Shown here piece after piece: positions 11,048-19,706 of a stretch of DNA of 64,000 bases (position 1 is its first letter; each line of letters starts with the position of its first letter). The position numbers and the translations under genes were made by a program. The stretch comes from Streptococcus mitis (GTDB lineage: Bacteria; Bacillota; Bacilli; Lactobacillales; Streptococcaceae), in assembly GCF_001281025.1 (NCBI RefSeq), contig NZ_CP012646.1, forward strand, positions 1,021,001-1,085,000. The letters are read 5' to 3'. A model generated the notes under the pieces. That model had not been told where the DNA came from. It did no database searches and saw only the letters and a program-made list of their open reading frames with translations.

Positions 11048-11605
11048 ATGTCTGAACGTAGAATCTCTGAAAAATCTCTTGAAAATCTCAGAAAATCAAA
11101 CCAAGAATCCAATTTATTAACTAGAGAAGCCATCGAAACAGCCCTCTTGCAACTCTTGGAAAAAAAGGACTTGACCAAGATTAGTATTTCTGAATTGGTC
11201 AAACGTGCAGGCGTTTCTCGTGCAGCCTTTTACCGTAATTATGATTCCAAAGAGGAGATTTTAGAAAGCGTCTTTAAACGAACTGTCCACAATATTATGG
11301 AACAGTTGCATCATTATGATTTAAAGACAGACCTTTATCTGGTCTGGGTTCACCTTTTCCGAGAAGCAAGAAAGGAAGCCAGAGTGATTCAATTGGCCTT
11401 AGATTACCATCTGGAAAAAATCTTTGTCCAAGCCATGCAGGAATTTCTAGAAAAGTATCATGGAAAATCAAAAGGTGTCAGCTCTTATCTTCATTCCTTC
11501 TGGAGCTCGGCCATCGTCTCTGTCCTTCTAAAATGGATCAAGGATGGCATGAAGGTACCTGCTGAAAAGATAGCGGATTTACGGTTACCATTTTTTAAAA
11601 AATAG
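11048..11605 (+). CDS. TetR/AcrR-family transcriptional regulator
   Basis: The 185-residue protein has an unusual charged N-terminal extension of about 22 residues, then the TetR helix-turn-helix (TREAIETALLQLLEKKDLTKISISELVKRAGVSRAAFYRNYDSKEEIL, seen here as LVKRAGVSRAAFYRNYDSK). The C-terminal ligand domain is helical and not assignable. The weak ribosome site GAAAGAAAATGTT precedes the start. It is immediately upstream of the dCMP deaminase gene (18-base gap) and may be cotranscribed with it. Its target and ligand are unknown. Confidence 0.85.
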   Translation: MSERRISEKSLENLRKSNQESNLLTREAIETALLQLLEKKDLTKISISELVKRAGVSRAAFYRNYDSKEEILESVFKRTVHNIMEQLHHYDLKTDLYLVWVHLFREARKEARVIQLALDYHLEKIFVQAMQEFLEKYHGKSKGVSSYLHSFWSSAIVSVLLKWIKDGMKVPAEKIADLRLPFFKK

Positions 11606-11623
11606 AGAAAAAGGAGAAAAGAG

Positions 11624-12091
11624 ATGACTGAAAAAAGACTGGCCTGGGATGAGTATTTTGCAGCCCAAGCCTTACTAATTGCCAATCGTTCCACTTGTAA
11701 ACGTGCCAAAGTGGGCGCGATTTTGGTAAAAGATAATAAGGTAATTTCCACTGGTTACAATGGTTCAGTATCAGGAACCGAGCATTGTATTGACCACGAA
11801 TGTCTAGTCATTGAAGGCCACTGTGTTCGCACCCTTCACGCTGAGGTCAATGCTATCCTTCAAGGTGCAGAACGTGGTGTTCCTAAAGGTTTTACAGCCT
11901 ATGTAACCCATTTTCCTTGTCTGAATTGTACCAAACAATTATTGCAGGTCGGCTGCAAGCGCGTGGTATATATCAACCAGTACAGAATGGACGACTACGC
12001 CCAATACCTTTATCAAGAAAAAGGGACAGAATTGACTCATTTACCACTTGAGACAGTACAGACAGCTCTTAAAGAGGCTGATCTAATGTAA
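11624..12091 (+). CDS. Deoxycytidylate (dCMP) deaminase, ComEB-like
   Basis: The 155-residue zinc deaminase makes dUMP from dCMP for thymidylate synthesis. The zinc and catalytic motif is TLHAEVNAI (His ligand and Glu proton shuttle) with FPCLNCTKQLL (two Cys ligands), plus CKRAKVGAILV and the GYNGSVSG substrate loop. ComEB of Bacillus belongs to the same family, but no competence role is implied. The ribosome site AAAAAGGAG lies 8 bases upstream. It follows the TetR gene and is ended by a hairpin that runs into the upp promoter. Confidence 0.9.
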   Translation: MTEKRLAWDEYFAAQALLIANRSTCKRAKVGAILVKDNKVISTGYNGSVSGTEHCIDHECLVIEGHCVRTLHAEVNAILQGAERGVPKGFTAYVTHFPCLNCTKQLLQVGCKRVVYINQYRMDDYAQYLYQEKGTELTHLPLETVQTALKEADLM

Positions 12092-12105
12092 AAAATATCA
12101 AAAAT

Positions 12106-12138
12106 AAATGGTTTAGAAAGATTTTTAAACCGTTTTTT
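12106..12138 (+). terminator. Terminator of the dCMP deaminase gene
   Basis: GGTTTA-GAAAGATTT-TTAAACC followed by GTTTTTT. The T-run leads into the upp -10 element TATAAT at 12141-12146. Confidence 0.65.
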
Positions 12139-12179
12139 GGTATAATAAGAAGAATAAATTGAAAGAAGGAATTCCAAAA

Positions 12180-12809
12180 ATGGGAAAAATTGAAGTTATT
12201 AATCATCCATTAATTCAACACAAATTGTCAATCTTGCGTCGTACAGATACTTCTACAAAAGCTTTTCGTGAGCTAGTAGATGAGATTGCAATGTTGATGG
12301 GGTATGAAGTACTTCGTGATCTTCCACTAGAAGATGTGGAAATCGAAACACCAATCACAAAAACAGTTCAAAAACAATTGGCAGGTAAGAAATTGGCCAT
12401 CGTTCCAATCTTGCGTGCAGGTATCGGAATGGTTGATGGACTCTTGAGCTTGGTTCCAGCTGCTAAGGTTGGTCACATCGGTATGTACCGTGATGAAGAA
12501 ACGCTTCAACCAGTTGAGTACTTGGTGAAATTGCCTGAAGATATTGACCAACGTCAAATTTTTGTCGTAGACCCAATGTTGGCAACAGGTGGCTCAGCAA
12601 TCTTGGCTGTTGATTCTCTTAAAAAACGTGGCGCATCAAATATCAAATTTGTCTGCCTTGTATCTGCTCCAGAAGGTGTAAAAGCCCTTCAAGAAGCTCA
12701 TCCAGATGTAGAAATCTTTACAGCAGCCTTGGATGAACGCTTGAACGAACACGGTTATATCGTTCCAGGTCTTGGGGATGCTGGGGACCGCTTGTTCGGT
12801 ACGAAATAA
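12180..12809 (+). CDS. upp: Uracil phosphoribosyltransferase
   Basis: The 209-residue salvage enzyme makes UMP from uracil and PRPP. It starts [18 protein letters not shown] and has the PRPP-binding loop [14 protein letters not shown] and the uracil-binding C-terminal [13 protein letters not shown]. The frame begins at 12159, but AAGGA lies before the ATG at 12180 and this gives the standard N-terminus. A TATAAT at 12141-12146 directly follows the preceding terminator. It precedes clpP by 170 bases that hold separate regulation, so the two are independent. Confidence 0.95.
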   Translation: MGKIEVINHPLIQHKLSILRRTDTSTKAFRELVDEIAMLMGYEVLRDLPLEDVEIETPITKTVQKQLAGKKLAIVPILRAGIGMVDGLLSLVPAAKVGHIGMYRDEETLQPVEYLVKLPEDIDQRQIFVVDPMLATGGSAILAVDSLKKRGASNIKFVCLVSAPEGVKALQEAHPDVEIFTAALDERLNEHGYIVPGLGDAGDRLFGTK

Positions 12810-12898
12810 AATCGAAAAGAAGAATGAATTGGAAAAGAATTTCCAGTCGTGAAAGGAGGTTGAATTTTTGTTTCTGTCTGATGAAAACAGAGCAAAAA

Positions 12899-12928
12899 TT
12901 TGACCTTTTTTGACCAAGATATTATAAT
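12899..12928 (+). promoter_or_regulatory. clpP promoter with CtsR operator
   Basis: TTTGACCTTTTTTGACC at 12899-12915 is the reverse of the CtsR heptad repeat (RGTCAAA-N3-RGTCAAA). It overlaps the -35 TTGACC (12900-12905) and the spacer. TATAAT lies at 12923-12928 with 17-base spacing. A further half-site TTTGACC lies at 12946-12952. CtsR represses clp genes until heat or protein damage. Confidence 0.85.
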
Positions 12929-12982
12929 AGTCTTATCTTCAGTCATTTGACCAACAAAATTAAAACTCAAAAGGAGAAATGA

Positions 12983-13573
12983 ATGATTCCTGTAGTTATT
13001 GAACAAACAAGTCGTGGAGAACGTTCCTACGATATTTACTCACGTCTTCTCAAAGACCGCATCATCATGCTGACAGGTCCAGTTGAAGACAATATGGCTA
13101 ACTCTGTTATTGCCCAATTGCTTTTCTTGGATGCCCAAGACAGTACAAAAGATATTTACCTTTATGTCAATACACCTGGTGGTTCAGTTTCAGCTGGTTT
13201 GGCAATCGTTGATACCATGAACTTTATCAAGGCAGATGTCCAAACTATCGTTATGGGGATGGCTGCATCTATGGGGACTGTCATCGCGTCAAGTGGAGCA
13301 AAAGGCAAACGTTTCATGCTTCCAAATGCAGAGTATATGATCCACCAACCAATGGGTGGTACAGGTGGTGGTACTCAACAAACCGATATGGCGATTGCTG
13401 CAGAACACTTGCTCAAAACTCGTAACATCTTGGAAAAAATCTTGGCTGAAAATTCAGGTCAGTCAATCGAAAAAGTCCATGCAGATGCAGAACGCGATAA
13501 TTGGATGAGCGCCCAAGAAACACTTGAATATGGCTTTATTGATGAAATCATGGCCAACAATTCATTGAACTAA
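12983..13573 (+). CDS. clpP: ATP-dependent Clp protease proteolytic subunit
   Basis: The 196-residue serine protease forms the tetradecameric chamber of ClpXP, ClpEP and related machines that degrade stress-damaged and regulatory proteins. The catalytic triad is visible as Ser96 in MGMAASMGT, His121 in [11 protein letters not shown] and Asp172 in AERDNWMSA, at the standard spacing. The start has AAGGAG 7 bases upstream. It is monocistronic, behind a CtsR-controlled promoter, and is followed by a strong terminator. Confidence 0.97.
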   Translation: MIPVVIEQTSRGERSYDIYSRLLKDRIIMLTGPVEDNMANSVIAQLLFLDAQDSTKDIYLYVNTPGGSVSAGLAIVDTMNFIKADVQTIVMGMAASMGTVIASSGAKGKRFMLPNAEYMIHQPMGGTGGGTQQTDMAIAAEHLLKTRNILEKILAENSGQSIEKVHADAERDNWMSAQETLEYGFIDEIMANNSLN

Positions 13574-13578
13574 TGATT

Positions 13579-13612
13579 AAAGAAGGCAAACTCGACTGAG
13601 TTTGCTTTTTTT
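13579..13612 (+). terminator. Terminator of clpP
   Basis: GCAAACTC-GACT-GAGTTTGC followed by TTTTTTT. A TATAAT (13615-13620) right after it serves ylbG. Confidence 0.85.
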
Positions 13613-13651
13613 GGTATAATAGGGGGAGATTTCTTAGAAAGAGGATTTATC

Positions 13652-13939
13652 ATGTTTGAAAAAGTCAATCGATCTGGCTTGATTATCTATCTTTACTATA
13701 ATCGTGATGCAAAAAAACTGCAGGATTATGGAGATATTACCTATCATTCCAAGAAACATCGATACTTACAGCTTTATGTTCCAACTCAAGAAGTGGAGCA
13801 ATTGGTCGGGCGTTTGAGCAAGGAAAAATTTATAAAAAAAGTCAGAGTTTGTCATATCCAAGAGCTTGAAACACCCTTTGTGGGCAATCTTTATCGAGAG
13901 GAAAACGTTATCATTGAAAAAGTTCAAGAAAAGTGTTGA
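13652..13939 (+). CDS. YlbG-family small protein (DUF2129)
   Basis: The 95-residue protein begins with [23 protein letters not shown] and has the strand-helix pattern of the YlbG family, small cytosolic proteins found next to clpP or rRNA-processing genes in firmicutes. The biochemical role is not known; no catalytic residues can be named. It has its own TATAAT after the clpP terminator and the ribosome site AAAGAGG. Its stop codon overlaps the -35 of the livJ promoter. Confidence 0.8.
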   Translation: MFEKVNRSGLIIYLYYNRDAKKLQDYGDITYHSKKHRYLQLYVPTQEVEQLVGRLSKEKFIKKVRVCHIQELETPFVGNLYREENVIIEKVQEKC

Positions 13940-13964
13940 CAATTTTCTGATAATTCGGTATATT
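13936..13964 (+). promoter_or_regulatory. livJ promoter with CodY-like box
   Basis: TTGACA (13936-13941, overlapping the ylbG stop) and TATATT (13959-13964) are 17 bases apart. AATTTTCTGATAATT at 13941-13955 fills the spacer and matches the CodY consensus AATTTTCWGAAAATT at 14 of 15 positions. CodY represses amino acid uptake genes when branched-chain amino acids are plentiful, which suits an importer for them. Confidence 0.8.
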
Positions 13965-14005
13965 CTTAACATGCTATTTATTTAAGAAATAAGGAGACAA
14001 AAAAG

Positions 14006-15166
14006 ATGAAGAAAAAATTTGCCCTATCGTTTGTGGCGCTTGCAAGTGTAGCACTTCTTGCAGCCTGTGGAGAAGTGAAGTCTGGAGCGTCAAACGCTGC
14101 TGGTAACTCAGTAGATGAAAAGACAATCAAAATCGGATTTAACTTCGAAGAAACTGGTGCCGTAGCAGCCTACGGAACATCTGAACAAAAAGGTGCCCAA
14201 CTTGCCGTTGATGAAATCAATGCAGCAGGTGGTATCGATGGAAAACAAATCGAAGTAGTCGATAAAGATAATAAGTCTGAAACAGCTGAGGCGGCTTCAG
14301 TAACAACTAACCTTGTAACCCAATCTAAAGTATCAGCAATCGTAGGACCTGCGACATCTGGTGCAACTGCAGCTGCGGTAGCGAACGCTACAAAAGCTGG
14401 TGTTCCATTGATCTCACCAAGTGCGACTCAAGATGGATTGACTAAAGGTCAAGATTACCTCTTTATCGGAACTTTCCAAGATAGCTTCCAAGGAAAAATT
14501 ATCTCAAACTATGTTTCTGATAAATTGCAAGCTAAGAAAGTTGTTCTTTACACTGACAATGCCAGCGACTATGCTAAAGGTATTGCCAAAGCCTTCCGTG
14601 AAGCTTACAAAGGTGAAATCGTTGCAGATGAAACTTTCGTAGCAGGTGACACAGACTTCCAAGCAGCCCTTACAAAAATGAAAGGGAAAGACTTTGATGC
14701 TATCATCGTTCCTGGTTACTACACTGAAGCTGGTAAAATTGTAAACCAAGCGCGTGGTATGGGAATTGACAAACCAATCGTTGGTGGTGATGGATTCAAC
14801 GGTGAAGAGTTTGTACAACAAGCAACTGCTGAAAAAGCATCAAACATTTACTTTATCTCAGGCTTCTCAACTACTGTAGAAGTTTCAGCTAAAGCAAAAG
14901 CTTTCCTTGATGCATACCGTGCTAAGTACAACGAAGAGCCTTCAACATTTGCAGCCTTGGCTTATGATTCAGTTCACCTTGTAGCAAACGCAGCAAAAGG
15001 TGCTAAAAATTCAGGTGAGATTAAGGATAATCTTGCTAAAACAAAAGACTTTGAAGGTGTAACTGGTCAAACAAGCTTCGATGCAGACCACAATACAGTT
15101 AAAACTGCTTACATGATGACCATGAACAATGGTAAGGTTGAAGCAGCAGAAGTTGTAAAACCATAA
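14006..15166 (+). CDS. livJ: Branched-chain amino acid ABC importer, substrate-binding lipoprotein
   Basis: The 386-residue protein has a lipoprotein signal peptide with the lipobox LLAAC (lipidated Cys21) and a Leu/Ile/Val-binding periplasmic-type fold (IKIGFNFEETGAVAAYG, AVDEINAAGGIDGK, SAIVGPATSGATAA). It captures branched-chain amino acids outside the cell for LivHMGF. The ribosome site AAGGAG precedes the start. It is the first gene of the liv operon and is under a CodY-like box. A partly terminator-like hairpin follows, so its transcript is probably more abundant than the downstream genes. Confidence 0.95.
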   Translation: MKKKFALSFVALASVALLAACGEVKSGASNAAGNSVDEKTIKIGFNFEETGAVAAYGTSEQKGAQLAVDEINAAGGIDGKQIEVVDKDNKSETAEAASVTTNLVTQSKVSAIVGPATSGATAAAVANATKAGVPLISPSATQDGLTKGQDYLFIGTFQDSFQGKIISNYVSDKLQAKKVVLYTDNASDYAKGIAKAFREAYKGEIVADETFVAGDTDFQAALTKMKGKDFDAIIVPGYYTEAGKIVNQARGMGIDKPIVGGDGFNGEEFVQQATAEKASNIYFISGFSTTVEVSAKAKAFLDAYRAKYNEEPSTFAALAYDSVHLVANAAKGAKNSGEIKDNLAKTKDFEGVTGQTSFDADHNTVKTAYMMTMNNGKVEAAEVVKP

Positions 15167-15186
15167 TAGAAAAATGTTGAAATAGG

Positions 15187-15216
15187 GAATGAGACTCGGA
15201 CTCACTCCCTGTTTCG
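15187..15216 (+). terminator. Intercistronic hairpin between livJ and livH
   Basis: GGGAATGAG...CTCACTCCC followed by TGTTTCG. The T-run is weak, so it is more likely a partial terminator or mRNA stabiliser that raises livJ over livHMGF than a full stop. Confidence 0.55.
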
Positions 15217-15280
15217 ATGTTTAAGAACCTATCAAAAAGTGAGGGAAAACCCTCGAAATTATATAGAAAGAGTGAATCTT

Positions 15281-16150
15281 ATGCTCCAACAACTTGTAAA
15301 TGGTTTGATTCTAGGTAGTGTATATGCACTGTTAGCCCTAGGGTATACCATGGTTTACGGAATTATCAAGCTCATCAACTTCGCCCACGGTGATATTTAT
15401 ATGATGGGAGCCTTTATCGGTTATTTCTTGATTAATTCTTTCCAAATGAATTTCTTTGTAGCGCTTATTGTAGCGATGTTAGCGACAGCCATTCTTGGTG
15501 TCGTGATTGAGTTCCTTGCTTACCGACCTTTGCGTCACTCTACGCGTATTGCTGTTTTGATTACAGCTATTGGGGTTTCTTTCCTATTGGAGTATGGGAT
15601 GGTCTATCTGGTTGGTGCCAATACCCGTGCCTTCCCTCAAGCGATTCAAACAGTTCGCTATGATTTGGGACCAATCAGCTTAACAAATGTGCAGTTAATG
15701 ATCTTGGCCATTTCCTTGATTTTGATGATTTTGTTACAAGTCATTGTCCAAAAAACAAAGATGGGGAAAGCCATGCGTGCTGTATCTGTAGATAGCGATG
15801 CGGCACAATTGATGGGGATCAATGTAAACCGTACTATCAGCTTTACCTTTGCTTTGGGTTCAGCTCTTGCTGGTGCAGCTGGTGTTCTGATTGCCCTCTA
15901 TTATAACTCTCTTGATCCTTTGATGGGGGTTACTCCAGGTCTTAAGTCTTTCGTTGCCGCAGTACTTGGTGGTATCGGGATTATTCCTGGTGCGGCTCTT
16001 GGTGGTTTTGTGATTGGTTTATTGGAAACTTTTGCGACAGCCTTTGGAATGTCAGACTTCCGTGATGCCATTGTTTATGGAATCCTGTTGTTGATCTTGA
16101 TTGTCCGCCCAGCAGGTATTCTTGGTAAAAATGTGAAAGAGAAGGTGTAA
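15281..16150 (+). CDS. livH: Branched-chain amino acid ABC importer permease
   Basis: The 289-residue integral membrane protein starts MLQQLVNGLILGSVYALLALGYT, with the permease motif YTMVYGIIKLINFAHGDIYMMGAF, and has about eight hydrophobic helices. It pairs with LivM to form the channel. The open frame extends to 15239, but GAAAGAG lies before the ATG at 15281 and this start gives the usual family N-terminus. livM follows after 3 bases. Confidence 0.93.
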   Translation: MLQQLVNGLILGSVYALLALGYTMVYGIIKLINFAHGDIYMMGAFIGYFLINSFQMNFFVALIVAMLATAILGVVIEFLAYRPLRHSTRIAVLITAIGVSFLLEYGMVYLVGANTRAFPQAIQTVRYDLGPISLTNVQLMILAISLILMILLQVIVQKTKMGKAMRAVSVDSDAAQLMGINVNRTISFTFALGSALAGAAGVLIALYYNSLDPLMGVTPGLKSFVAAVLGGIGIIPGAALGGFVIGLLETFATAFGMSDFRDAIVYGILLLILIVRPAGILGKNVKEKV

Positions 16151-16153
16151 ACG

Positions 16154-17110
16154 ATGAAGGAAAATTTAAAAGTTAATATTCTATGGTTACTCCTTTTATT
16201 AGCTGGCTATGGCTTGATTAGTGTACTGGTTTCAGTCGGAGTACTCAACCTATTCTATGTACAGATTTTACAACAAATTGGAATTAATATTATTTTGGCT
16301 GTTGGTCTCAACTTAATCGTTGGTTTTTCAGGACAATTTTCACTTGGGCATGCTGGTTTCATGGCGATTGGTGCCTATGCCGCTGCTATTATTGGATCTA
16401 AATCACCAACCTACGGTGCCTTCTTTGGAGCTATGCTGATAGGGGCTTTGCTTTCAGGAGCAGTTGCCTTGCTTGTCGGAATTCCAACCTTGCGCTTGAA
16501 GGGGGATTACCTTGCGGTGGCGACTCTAGGTGTTTCTGAAATTATCCGTATCTTTATCATCAATGGTGGAAGCCTTACAAATGGTGCGGCAGGTATCTTG
16601 GGAATTCCTAACTTTACAACTTGGCAAATGGTATACTTCTTTGTCGTGATTACAACCATTGCAACCTTGAACTTCTTGCGTAGTCCAATTGGTCGTTCAA
16701 CCCTCTCCGTTCGTGAAGATGAAATCGCTGCAGAGTCAGTCGGTGTTAATACAACTAAAATTAAAATCATCGCTTTTGTCTTTGGTGCCATTACTGCAAG
16801 TATTGCAGGGTCACTTCAGGCAGGATTTATCGGGTCTGTTGTACCGAAAGATTACACATTCATTAACTCAATCAACGTATTGATTATTGTTGTATTTGGT
16901 GGACTTGGTTCCATTACAGGTGCGATTGTTTCAGCTATTGTCCTTGGAATTTTGAATATGCTTCTCCAAGATGTTGCTAGCGTGCGTATGATTATCTACG
17001 CTTTGGCCTTGGTATTGGTAATGATTTTCAGACCAGGTGGACTCCTTGGAACATGGGAATTGAGCCTATCACGTTTCTTTAAAAAATCTAAGAAGGAGGA
17101 ACAAAACTAA
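16154..17110 (+). CDS. livM: Branched-chain amino acid ABC importer permease
   Basis: The 318-residue membrane protein has the conserved ILAVGLNLIVGFSGQFSLGHAGFMAIGAYAAA region (seen as GFSGQFSLGHAGFMAIGAYA) typical of LivM, and SVREDEIAAESVGVN, the EAA-like loop that contacts the ATPases. It ends with a charged FFKKSKKEEQN. Its stop overlaps the livG start by one base, a sign of translational coupling. Confidence 0.93.
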   Translation: MKENLKVNILWLLLLLAGYGLISVLVSVGVLNLFYVQILQQIGINIILAVGLNLIVGFSGQFSLGHAGFMAIGAYAAAIIGSKSPTYGAFFGAMLIGALLSGAVALLVGIPTLRLKGDYLAVATLGVSEIIRIFIINGGSLTNGAAGILGIPNFTTWQMVYFFVVITTIATLNFLRSPIGRSTLSVREDEIAAESVGVNTTKIKIIAFVFGAITASIAGSLQAGFIGSVVPKDYTFINSINVLIIVVFGGLGSITGAIVSAIVLGILNMLLQDVASVRMIIYALALVLVMIFRPGGLLGTWELSLSRFFKKSKKEEQN

Positions 17111-17874
17111 TGGCATTACTTGAAGTAAAACAGTTAACCAAACATTTTGGCGGTCTAACAGCTGTTGGAGATGTGACTCTTGAATTGAACGAAGGGGAAC
17201 TGGTTGGATTAATCGGTCCAAATGGAGCTGGGAAAACCACCCTTTTCAACCTCTTGACGGGTGTTTATGAACCAAGCGAGGGAACAGTAACCCTTGATGG
17301 TCACCTTTTGAATGGAAAGGCACCTTATAAGATTGCCTCTTTGGGACTTGGACGTACTTTCCAAAATATTCGACTCTTTAAAGATTTAACAGTTTTGGAC
17401 AATGTTTTGATTGCTTTTGGCAACCATCACAAACAACATGTTTTTGCTAGTTTTTTGCGCTTACCAGCTTTTTACAAGAGTGAAAAAGAATTAAAGGCTA
17501 AAGCCTTGGAATTGTTGAAAATCTTTGATTTAGATGGTGATGCAGAAACGCTTGCTAAAAATCTTGCCTACGGACAACAACGTCGTTTGGAAATTGTTCG
17601 TGCCCTCGCTACGGAACCTAAAATTCTCTTTTTAGATGAACCAGCTGCAGGTATGAATCCTCAGGAAACAGCAGAATTGACTGAGTTAATTCGTCGTATC
17701 AAAGATGAATTTAAGATTACGATCATGCTGATTGAACACGATATGAATCTGGTCATGGAAGTGACAGAACGTATCTACGTACTTGAATATGGTCGTTTGA
17801 TTGCTCAGGGAACTCCAGACGAAATTAAGACCAATAAACGCGTTATCGAAGCTTATCTAGGAGGTGAAGCCTAA
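17110..17874 (+). CDS. livG: Branched-chain amino acid ABC importer ATPase
   Basis: The 254-residue ABC ATPase has Walker A GPNGAGKTT, a LAYGQQRRLEIVRAL signature in place of LSGGQ (usual for LivG), Walker B ILFLDEPAAGMNP and a switch His in LIEHDMNLVME. It powers import together with LivF. The ribosome site AAGGAGG lies at the end of livM. The stop codon overlaps the livF start. Confidence 0.95.
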   Translation: MALLEVKQLTKHFGGLTAVGDVTLELNEGELVGLIGPNGAGKTTLFNLLTGVYEPSEGTVTLDGHLLNGKAPYKIASLGLGRTFQNIRLFKDLTVLDNVLIAFGNHHKQHVFASFLRLPAFYKSEKELKAKALELLKIFDLDGDAETLAKNLAYGQQRRLEIVRALATEPKILFLDEPAAGMNPQETAELTELIRRIKDEFKITIMLIEHDMNLVMEVTERIYVLEYGRLIAQGTPDEIKTNKRVIEAYLGGEA

Positions 17875-18584
17875 TGTCTATGTTAAAAGTTGATAATCTT
17901 TCTGTGCATTACGGTATGATCCAAGCAGTCCGTGATGTAAGCTTTGAAGTAAATGAAGGAGAGGTTGTTTCCCTTATCGGTGCCAATGGTGCAGGTAAGA
18001 CAACCATTCTCCGTACCTTGTCTGGTTTGGTTAGACCGAGTTCAGGAAAGATTGAATTTTTAGGTCAAGAAATCCAAAAAATGCCAGCTCAAAAAATCGT
18101 GGCAGGTGGTCTTTCACAAGTACCAGAAGGACGCCACGTATTCCCTGGCTTGACTGTTATGGAAAATCTAGAAATGGGTGCTTTCTTAAAGAAAAATCGT
18201 GAAGAAAATCAAGCTAACTTAAAGAAAGTTTTCTCACGTTTCCCACGTCTTGAAGAACGCAAGAACCAAGATGCAGCCACTCTTTCAGGAGGGGAACAAC
18301 AAATGCTTGCCATGGGACGAGCTCTTATGTCGACACCGAAACTTCTACTTTTAGATGAACCATCAATGGGACTTGCCCCAATCTTTATCCAAGAGATTTT
18401 TGATATCATTCAAGATATCCAGAAACAAGGAACAACCGTCCTTTTGATTGAACAAAATGCCAATAAGGCACTCGCAATCTCTGACCGAGGATATGTACTG
18501 GAAACAGGAAAAATCGTTCTATCAGGAACAGGAAAAGAACTCGCTTCATCAGAAGAAGTCAGAAAAGCATATCTAGGTGGCTAA
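17874..18584 (+). CDS. livF: Branched-chain amino acid ABC importer ATPase
   Basis: The 236-residue ABC ATPase has Walker A GANGAGKTT, signature LSGGEQQMLAMGRALM, Walker B LLLLDEPSMGLAP and LIEQNANKALAIS, the LivF form of the switch region. It is the second ATPase of the importer. AGGAGGTG at the end of livG serves as its ribosome site. It is the last gene of the operon and is followed at once by a perfect terminator. Confidence 0.95.
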   Translation: MSMLKVDNLSVHYGMIQAVRDVSFEVNEGEVVSLIGANGAGKTTILRTLSGLVRPSSGKIEFLGQEIQKMPAQKIVAGGLSQVPEGRHVFPGLTVMENLEMGAFLKKNREENQANLKKVFSRFPRLEERKNQDAATLSGGEQQMLAMGRALMSTPKLLLLDEPSMGLAPIFIQEIFDIIQDIQKQGTTVLLIEQNANKALAISDRGYVLETGKIVLSGTGKELASSEEVRKAYLGG

Positions 18585-18606
18585 AAAGGTCCGGGGGACC
18601 TTTTTA
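18583..18606 (+). terminator. Terminator of the liv operon
   Basis: AAAAAGGTCC-GGG-GGACCTTTTT begins inside the livF stop codon. A second copy of the same hairpin lies at 18693-18710. Confidence 0.85.
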
Positions 18607-18755
18607 GTCGGCGGATGAAGATTGCGAAGCAATTATCAAATCCAGTGGATTGTTTTAGTCGGCAGATAGAGATTGCAGAGCAATCATCGCATAGTCCGGG
18701 GGACCTTTTTAGTCGGCAGATAGAGATTGCGAAGCAATTCTCATCTGCACTGGAA
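18601..18755 (+). repeat. Three degenerate direct repeats with a copied terminator
   Basis: Units starting near 18602, 18653 and 18707 share TTTTAGTCGGC(A/G)GAT and AGATTGC(G/A)(A/G)AGCAAT. The hairpin GTCCGGGGGACC with T-run precedes the first and third units. The unit is about 50-54 bp. No coding frame is seen in the 358-base gap between livF and the next gene. The pattern looks like tandem duplication of a terminator-containing segment. Confidence 0.7.
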
Positions 18756-18811
18756 GGTTAGCTTCTAATCATTGAAACAAAACAGAATGAAGCTGTCTAT
18801 CCTTCATTCAC

Positions 18812-18836
18812 GGAGCTCGATTTTAGAGCTCTTTTT
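18812..18836 (+). terminator. Additional hairpin with T-run
   Basis: GAGCTC-GATTTTA-GAGCTC followed by TTTTTG, at the end of the repeat-rich spacer. Confidence 0.55.
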
Positions 18837-18874
18837 GCTAGCTTATTCATACTTTTCTGAATTTTGAAAAAGAA

Positions 18875-18889
18875 ATGTAAGCGTTTGAT
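18875..18889 (+). promoter_or_regulatory. cre-like site upstream of the CBS-ACT gene
   Basis: ATGTAAGCGTTTGAT matches WTGNAANCGNWNNCW at all fixed positions except one (A instead of C near the end). It lies 53 bases before the start, close to a TATAAT at about 18907-18912. Confidence 0.45.
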
Positions 18890-18942
18890 AGATTTACAAA
18901 AAGATTGTATAATAGGGATAAGAATAGAAAAGGAGAAGTCTC

Positions 18943-19599
18943 ATGGCAGTTAAAGATTTTATGACCCGCAAGGTAGTTTATATTAGTCCAGATACAACAG
19001 TATCTCATGCAGCAGATTTAATGAGAGAGCAAGGATTACACCGCTTGCCTGTTATCGAAAATGATCAATTGGTTGGTTTGGTGACTGAGGGCACCATTGC
19101 CCAAGCTAGTCCATCCAAGGCAACAAGTCTTTCTATCTATGAGATGAACTATCTTCTAAATAAGACAAAAGTAAAAGATGTGATGATTCGTGATGTTGTC
19201 ACTGTTTCAGGCTATGCGAGTCTAGAGGATGCAACTTATCTGATGTTGAAAAACAAGATTGGTATTCTTCCTGTCGTAGATAACCATCAAGTCTATGGGG
19301 TTATTACGGACCGTGACGTTTTCCAAGCCTTTCTTGAAATCGCAGGTTATGGCGAAGAAGGGATTCGTGTACGCTTTGTTACGGAAAATGAAGTTGGTGT
19401 ACTCGGAAAGATTGTTTCTTTGATTGTAGAAGAAAATTTGAATATCTCGCATACAGTCAATATTCCGCGTAAGGATGGTAAGGTGATTATCGAAGTTCAA
19501 ATCGATGGATCAATTGATTTACCAGCCTTGAAAGAAAAATTTGAATCAGAGAATATTCAAGTAGAAGAGATTACTCGTACCTCAGCAAAAGTCTTGTAA
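18943..19599 (+). CDS. AcuB-like CBS-CBS-ACT domain protein
   Basis: The 218-residue protein has two CBS motifs, about residues 1-60 (VKDFMTRKVVYISPDTTVSHAADLM, seen as FMTRKVVYISPD) and 75-130 (VKDVMIRDVVTVSGYASLEDA), and a C-terminal ACT-like domain (GEEGIRVRFVTENEVGVLGKIV). This arrangement is found in AcuB proteins, which sense adenine nucleotides or amino acids; the partner is unknown. The ribosome site AAAAGGAG precedes the start. It sits alone between hairpins, with a cre-like site upstream, which hints at catabolite control. Confidence 0.8.
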   Translation: MAVKDFMTRKVVYISPDTTVSHAADLMREQGLHRLPVIENDQLVGLVTEGTIAQASPSKATSLSIYEMNYLLNKTKVKDVMIRDVVTVSGYASLEDATYLMLKNKIGILPVVDNHQVYGVITDRDVFQAFLEIAGYGEEGIRVRFVTENEVGVLGKIVSLIVEENLNISHTVNIPRKDGKVIIEVQIDGSIDLPALKEKFESENIQVEEITRTSAKVL

Positions 19600-19602
19600 G
19601 AA

Positions 19603-19627
19603 GGGAAGCCGAAAGGCTTCTTTTTTC
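19603..19627 (+). terminator. Terminator after the CBS-ACT gene
   Basis: GAAGCC-GAAA-GGCTTC followed by TTTTTT. Confidence 0.85.
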
Positions 19628-19706
19628 ATGAAAAGGGGATTAGAGCAAAAGATGGAAAGAAATGATAAAATATGCTATAATGAAATGATGTAAAAAAGGA
19701 GTATTT

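Noticed and set aside
18601..18755. CRISPR-like array
   Set aside because: Only three degenerate units, unequal spacing, terminators inside, and no cas genes nearby.
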